64,000 bases of DNA from assembly GCA_017556705.1 (NCBI GenBank), contig JAFYMG010000013.1:60135-124134 (forward strand), in the 5' to 3' direction. This stretch comes from Paludibacteraceae bacterium. GTDB lineage: Bacteria; Bacteroidota; Bacteroidia; Bacteroidales; Paludibacteraceae. The notes under the pieces are model-generated. The model ran no database searches, was not told the origin of the DNA, and saw nothing but the letters and a program-made list of their open reading frames with translations. Each line of letters opens with the position of its first letter. Position 1 is the stretch's first letter. Shown piece after piece: positions 59,989-64,000 of the stretch. The translations under genes and the position numbers were made by a program.

Positions 59989-60971
59989 AAATCTCAGTAG
60001 CAATAATCACATACAATCAACAAGATAAGATTGCACAGACATTGGATAGTATCTTGTGTCAGAAAGGCGACTTCGAGTTGGAAGTAGTTGTGGGTGAGGA
60101 TTGCAGCACTGATAATACTTGGGCGATTTGTCAAGAATATGCTGAGCATTATCCTGAGCAAGTGATGCTGCTAGAGAATACGCACAATCTGGGTATCATG
60201 GCAAACTTCGCTCGTGTGATGAAGGCTTGTACGGGTGAGTATGTGGGCATATGTGCGGGAGATGATTATTGGTGTGATGAGCAGAAGTTGCAGAAGCAGT
60301 TAGATTATTTTAAGGCGCATCCAGAATGTGGGGTTTGTACAACGGGTGGATATCGCTATCTCGTGCGCAGAGATGAGATGGTGCCGGGCATAGCCCCATT
60401 GCAGCCTATTGCGGATGGCGATGTGAGCAAGCACTATTTCTCCGAAGCTTATTCGGGTGGCGTGTATGCGATGCCGCTGAGTATGCTGTTTAAGCGAGAA
60501 TTGCTGCAGTATATCGATTTTGATGTATTTATTGAGCGTGGTTTCCCTGTGGAAGACTATCCAATGCAGGCGATTATGGCTATGCATACCAAGTGGGGAC
60601 ATATAGATGATTTGACAGTGGTTTATCGCGTATATAGTGAGTCAGCGACCTTCATCTCGTATGAGCATCCGAAATATATGCATTATCATCAAGGATTGAT
60701 GGAAATACGCCGCTACCTGCGAGATAAATATGCCCTGCAGCTATTTAATTATAGCGAAGAGTATATTTTGGATCACCTATTTTACCGCGAATATTTATTA
60801 TACTTGCATCAGGGTGATTATCGCAAAGCGAAGCAACTAATAAATGATAGCACACTGCATACACCAAAAGTCGATAAAGCACGCAAGATGACAGCGAATA
60901 GATTGGTGTTCATTCTATTCCGCTGGTATAAATTGAGATCACTAAAGAATGATTTAAAACAACGAACATGA
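59985..60971 (+). CDS. Family 2 glycosyltransferase
   Basis: 328 residues with KISVAIITYNQQDKIAQTLDSIL, VGEDCSTDNTWAIC, NLGIMANFARVMKACTGEYVGICAGDDYWCDEQKLQKQ. ATGA overlaps on both sides, so it is co-translated with its neighbours. Confidence 0.9.
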   Translation: MKISVAIITYNQQDKIAQTLDSILCQKGDFELEVVVGEDCSTDNTWAICQEYAEHYPEQVMLLENTHNLGIMANFARVMKACTGEYVGICAGDDYWCDEQKLQKQLDYFKAHPECGVCTTGGYRYLVRRDEMVPGIAPLQPIADGDVSKHYFSEAYSGGVYAMPLSMLFKRELLQYIDFDVFIERGFPVEDYPMQAIMAMHTKWGHIDDLTVVYRVYSESATFISYEHPKYMHYHQGLMEIRRYLRDKYALQLFNYSEEYILDHLFYREYLLYLHQGDYRKAKQLINDSTLHTPKVDKARKMTANRLVFILFRWYKLRSLKNDLKQRT

Positions 60972-61387
60972 AACATACAACCGTACATGATTGCCGAATA
61001 ATTGATATCCGTAAGTACACCGATAATCGTGGATACTTGTCCGTGATCGAGGGTGGGGAGGATATTCCTTTTGAGATCAAGCGTATCTATTACCTCTATA
61101 TGGTGCCTGAGGCTGCAAGAGGTGCACATGCGCATAAGGAGTTACAACAATTGCTCGTAGCTACGAGTGGCTCGGTGGATATCACCCTGGATGATGGAAA
61201 GGAGAAGAAGACCTTTCATCTGGATCGACCATGGAAAGGACTATTGGTAGTACCAGGTTTGTGGCGTGACCTAGATAATTTTTCTGGCGGTACCGTGCTA
61301 ATGTGCCTTGCTAGTGAGAAGTACGATGAGGGGGATTATATCCGGGATTATAACGAATTTTTGGAATATAAACGAGTTAAGGAGTGA
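60968..61387 (+). CDS. dTDP-6-deoxy-hexose 3,4-ketoisomerase (FdtA/QdtA/WxcM family), copy 2
   Basis: 139 residues with RGYLSVIEGGEDIPFEIKRIYYLYMVP, RGAHAHKELQQL (catalytic His pair), TLDDGKEKKTFHLDRPWKGLLVVPGLWRDL. About 60% identical to the product of 23559-23972 and GC-richer. Its last residues (RVKE) and stop codon lie in the family-4 repeat that follows. Confidence 0.9.
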   Translation: MKHTTVHDCRIIDIRKYTDNRGYLSVIEGGEDIPFEIKRIYYLYMVPEAARGAHAHKELQQLLVATSGSVDITLDDGKEKKTFHLDRPWKGLLVVPGLWRDLDNFSGGTVLMCLASEKYDEGDYIRDYNEFLEYKRVKE

Positions 61388-61465
61388 ATGAGTGAGCGAA
61401 TTAGCGAATGAACGAAAATCGTTCAACAATAACTCACTAAACGCTAACTCGTTAAACATTAAACG
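61379..61465. repeat. Family-4 repeat
   Basis: GGAGTGAATGAGTGAGCGAA, then GAACGAAAATCGTTC (palindrome GAACGA/TCGTTC), AACTCACTAAACGCTAACTC, GTTAAACATTAAACG. Closely related to 51977-52062. Confidence 0.8.
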
Positions 61466-61473
61466 AAAAGAAT

Positions 61474-61923
61474 ATGATACACAAACTAACCGACTGTCAA
61501 GCACCAATACCCGAATCCACCAACGTGTGGCAATTCTGCGTAGTACTACCTAAAGCGAAAATTGGCGAAAACTGCAATATCTGCAGCCATTGCTTGATAG
61601 AGAACGATGTGAAGATTGGCAACAATGTTACAGTCAAGTCAGGTGTGCAGTTATGGGATGGTATAACATTGGAGGATAATGTGTTTGTAGGAGCGAATGT
61701 GACATTTACCAATGACAAATATCCACGCTCAAAAGCAGCATGGAAATGCCTGTCAACCACAATAAAAAAAGGTGCTAGCATTGGGGCTGGATGCACATTG
61801 CTATGTGGCATTACTATCGGTGAGAATGCTATGATAGGAGCGGGTAGTGTCGTGACTAAGGATGTACCTGCTGGTGAGTTGTGGGTGGGTAATCCAGCGA
61901 AGTTCCTGAGGAAGTTAGATTGA
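61474..61923 (+). CDS. Left-handed beta-helix N-acetyltransferase (FdtC/QdtC-like)
   Basis: 149 residues with hexapeptide repeats from ~27 on: [52 protein letters not shown], then [41 protein letters not shown]. It fits acetyltransferases acting on dTDP-3-amino-3,6-dideoxyhexoses (catalytic-type Asn/His region CSHCLIEND). Next to the second ketoisomerase, as in fdt/qdt clusters. Confidence 0.85.
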   Translation: MIHKLTDCQAPIPESTNVWQFCVVLPKAKIGENCNICSHCLIENDVKIGNNVTVKSGVQLWDGITLEDNVFVGANVTFTNDKYPRSKAAWKCLSTTIKKGASIGAGCTLLCGITIGENAMIGAGSVVTKDVPAGELWVGNPAKFLRKLD

Positions 61924-61937
61924 CAATATAGATAAAA

Positions 61938-62810
61938 ATGAAAAATAAACTCATAAATATTCTAGCATTATTTTTTCAATTTTTAGATGCCGTATTATGT
62001 AAATTGCATCTAAAAACTCCGAAAGTTATAGTGTATATGGACGGAGGAATTTGCTCACAGATGATGATGTATATCCATGGTAGGTACTATGCAAAACATG
62101 GATTTAAGGTTCTGTATGATGATTTTTGGTTTAAGAGATGTGGCAAAGACCAATTTGGTCAAATGGATCGAAAATTAGAACTTACAGAAATGTGGCCCAA
62201 TCTTGTTTTTAAAACACCATCTAAATGGCAACGAAAATGGTACCTTCTGTTTTTTAAGGCGCCTCGAATAGATGGTGATTGGCTACCCAATGCTACACAA
62301 ATAAAGCGCTCCTTTTATCTAAATGAATATTGGAATATCCCCCATCAGGTGCTTGAGGAGATTTTTCCTGAGTTGTATTCGATGACTAATGCAGGAGTGC
62401 CCGTTAAGTATAAGCAATGTAATTATGATAATGTAGTTGGTGTTCATGTTCGCAGGGGTGATCTAGCTAGAGGTGATAATCCAGTGTATGGCGGTGTGAC
62501 AGATGGATACTTTTTAAATGCAATAGATTTTTGTAACCAGAGGTTTGCTCCTAATAAATACATATTTTTTTCTGATGAACCAGATTGGGTAGAGCAAAAT
62601 ATTTGTAATCATTTAGAGCAGTCGTATGAGATAATGCGGGATAATAAAGCATGGGAAGATTTGTGGTTATTGGCTCAATGTCCAATAATAGTAGCTTCTC
62701 AAGGGAGCTTTGGAAAAGTAGCGGCTCGATTGAATCCAAATTCTATATTAATACAATGTGATAACAAGTATGCTTGGCGTGAACGAGGAAATACATATTT
62801 TATCCAATAA
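61938..62810 (+). CDS. GT11-family (alpha-1,2-fucosyltransferase-like) glycosyltransferase
   Basis: 290 residues. The N-terminal GGICSQMMMYIHGRYYA stands for the GGLGNQMFQYA motif, VVGVHVRRGDLAR for the GDP-fucose-binding HxRRGD, and YIFFSDEPDWVEQNI and ASQGSFGKVAARLNP follow (family: SNSTFSWWAAxL). GDP-fucose would come from Fcl and Gmd encoded at 40-42 kb. A hydrophobic N-terminus (~5-20) may attach it to the membrane. Confidence 0.85.
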   Translation: MKNKLINILALFFQFLDAVLCKLHLKTPKVIVYMDGGICSQMMMYIHGRYYAKHGFKVLYDDFWFKRCGKDQFGQMDRKLELTEMWPNLVFKTPSKWQRKWYLLFFKAPRIDGDWLPNATQIKRSFYLNEYWNIPHQVLEEIFPELYSMTNAGVPVKYKQCNYDNVVGVHVRRGDLARGDNPVYGGVTDGYFLNAIDFCNQRFAPNKYIFFSDEPDWVEQNICNHLEQSYEIMRDNKAWEDLWLLAQCPIIVASQGSFGKVAARLNPNSILIQCDNKYAWRERGNTYFIQ

Positions 62811-62817
62811 TAAGTCT

Positions 62818-63799
62818 ATGAGACAGAGTAATATAGAATTGCTGCGAATAGTCAGCATGTTCTTCATCGTCTTGGAACATGTCTTGATAATGGGAACAGA
62901 GTTTTTCTCTGCACCAATGGGCAATCAATTATATGTTGCAAATACTATTATCGGCTTCACATACATAGGTGTAAATTGTTTTATATTAATCACAGGATAT
63001 TTTGGAGCAGATTTCTCATGGAAACGATTAATAAATTTGTATTTAGTGTGTTGTTTTTATGAATTAGTTGGATTTGTTGTTGCATATTATCACGGAGATG
63101 TGGAATGTACTACTACGGCAATAGGATACATAATATTCCCATTATCTCGTAGTAATACTTGGTTTATAAGATGTTATGTAATATTATTATTTCTATTACC
63201 TATCATCAATCTTGGACTTGAGCAGTTGAATAAACGAAATTTTTTGTATGTTTTGTTATTATTGACACTACTTAATTTGTATTTTGGCTGGTTTCAAAAA
63301 CAAGAGAACTATAATGCTATTGGATATAATCCTTCTCAAATGATTTATCTTTATGTCATTGGTCAGTATTTAAATCGGTTTGTGGATTGGCAAAGTATTA
63401 AAAAACGAAAATTTCATTTAATTATAAGTTGGATATTATTATCATTACTATGGGGGATCATACAAAATCTAAGTACAAATTATCATATTCCTCATTGGAA
63501 TGGTTGGGCTTATAATAATCCTATAGTTTTGTCGGCATCTATTATCTTTTTTGCGTATTTTTTATGCTTAGATATTCCATATTCAAAGATAATAAATAGT
63601 TTAGGAGTAGCAATGTTAGGCGTTTTTCTTATTCATATGAATAGATATTTAGGGAATTATATTTATGGATTTGTAAACTCTATTGTGTATTATCCTACAA
63701 TAGCCCAATCTATTATTTATCAGATATGCATACTTATAGGAGTAAGTGTTGGTGTTTATTTTATGTCATATATTATTGAAATACCACGGTGGATTATCA
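62818..63799 (+). CDS. Membrane O-acyltransferase, 3' end lost at a sequence junction
   Basis: About 327 residues of an acyltransferase-3 protein: [104 protein letters not shown], then ..MSYIIEIPRWIIN. After this point the reading frame continues into unrelated GC-rich DNA encoding transketolase in another frame, so the natural end of the protein is missing or was replaced. The start was placed at 62818 because the conserved N-terminus begins there. Confidence 0.85.
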
Positions 63800-64000
63800 A
63801 TGATAGGGACTGCCAACGCAGGCAGCGGCCATCCCGGTGGTTCCCTTTCTTCTGTGGAACTGATGGCAAGCGTTTTCTGCAACCACATGCGTATCGACCC
63901 CGCAGACCCCAAGGCGCCCGGCCGTGACCGTTTTGTGCTGAGCAAGGGTCATGCCGCACCCTGCTATTATGCCGTTTTGGCCGAACTGGGCTTTATCGAT
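63800..64000 (+). CDS. Transketolase N-terminal part, foreign-looking, open at the window end
   Basis: 67 residues in a frame different from the preceding gene: MIGTANAGSGHPGGSLSSVE, LMASVFCNHMRIDP, GRDRFVLSKGHAAPCYYAVLAELGF. This is the thiamine-diphosphate-binding start of a Firmicutes-style split transketolase (N-terminal subunit), lacking the first ~20 residues. Roughly 60% GC against ~30% in the sequence just before it. No promoter or start region precedes it, so it is joined mid-gene. Confidence 0.85.
   Translation, partial: MIGTANAGSGHPGGSLSSVELMASVFCNHMRIDPADPKAPGRDRFVLSKGHAAPCYYAVLAELGFID

Noticed and set aside
1..64000. tRNA, rRNA or tmRNA genes
   Set aside because: None recognised by eye on either strand; a covariance search would be needed to exclude them fully.

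Overview
The window reads as one chromosomal segment of an uncultured, probably gut-associated member of the Bacteroidales. The evidence is the Bacteroidetes promoter grammar that recurs before many genes (-7 TAnnTTTG, a TTTG or CTTG -33 element, always 20 nt between them), Bacteroidetes-type lipoprotein and secreted FISUMP/BACON-like proteins, the TPR protein next to PBP1A, and the gene content. Housekeeping genes are GC-rich. The surface-sugar and defence genes are AT-rich, as expected for exchanged DNA. The last ~200 bases look foreign: a GC-rich, Firmicutes-like transketolase start is joined abruptly inside an acyltransferase gene, so the right end may be an assembly chimera.

Layout. 1-1.3 kb: 3' part of groEL. 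1.4-7.2 kb: four consecutive genes for exported proteins (two FISUMP proteins, a caspase-like protease, a Ser/Arg-tract protein with a barrel-like end). 7.3-18.5 kb: housekeeping genes (aspartate aminotransferase, SBF-family transporter, degenerate TraB-like protein, TPR protein, PBP1A, HemW), separated by dense arrays of small palindromic repeats. 19-21.3 kb: a Fic protein, a 58-bp duplicate of the start of wzt, a truncated ATPase and a GxxExxY gene. 21.36-22.25 kb: four tandem ~193-bp structured repeats. 22.3-42.3 kb: a surface-polysaccharide cluster (Wzt; FdtA-type ketoisomerase; formyltransferase; FdtB-type aminotransferase; glycosyltransferases; O-acyltransferases; a deacetylase; fcl and gmd). 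This cluster is interrupted at 24.0-29.2 kb by a DUF3791/DUF3990 pair, a type II Thoeris-like operon (TIR, TM-macro, TIR), and an unrecognised 534-residue protein. 42.4-44.4 kb: a TPR-LuxR-like regulator and a small secreted protein. 44.9-58.4 kb: a defence island (AIPR, an AbiGi-like protein, a dGTPase fragment, a second DUF3791/DUF3990 pair split by a GxxExxY gene, an Abi_C protein, a GHKL ATPase fused to a PD-(D/E)XK-like nuclease) with much gene debris. 59-63.8 kb: a second sugar block (two GT2, a second FdtA, FdtC-like acetyltransferase, GT11 fucosyltransferase, acyltransferase).

How the genes fit together. FdtA, FdtB and FdtC-like or formyltransferase enzymes imply a dTDP-3-acylamino-3,6-dideoxyhexose. 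Gmd and Fcl supply GDP-L-fucose, which the GT11 enzyme could use. Wzt implies an ABC-exported glycan, but no Wzm permease is present.

Most unusual. The repeats are a modular system: a constant flank (TAG on the left, CGTCC or CGTATTTTTGTTT on the right) encloses a short perfect stem whose sequence changes from copy to copy on both arms. These modules start at or inside the stop codons of most housekeeping genes here and have entered coding frames, most strikingly about 88 residues inside hemW. Related palindromes flank small mobile-looking genes (GxxExxY, four-helix bundle).
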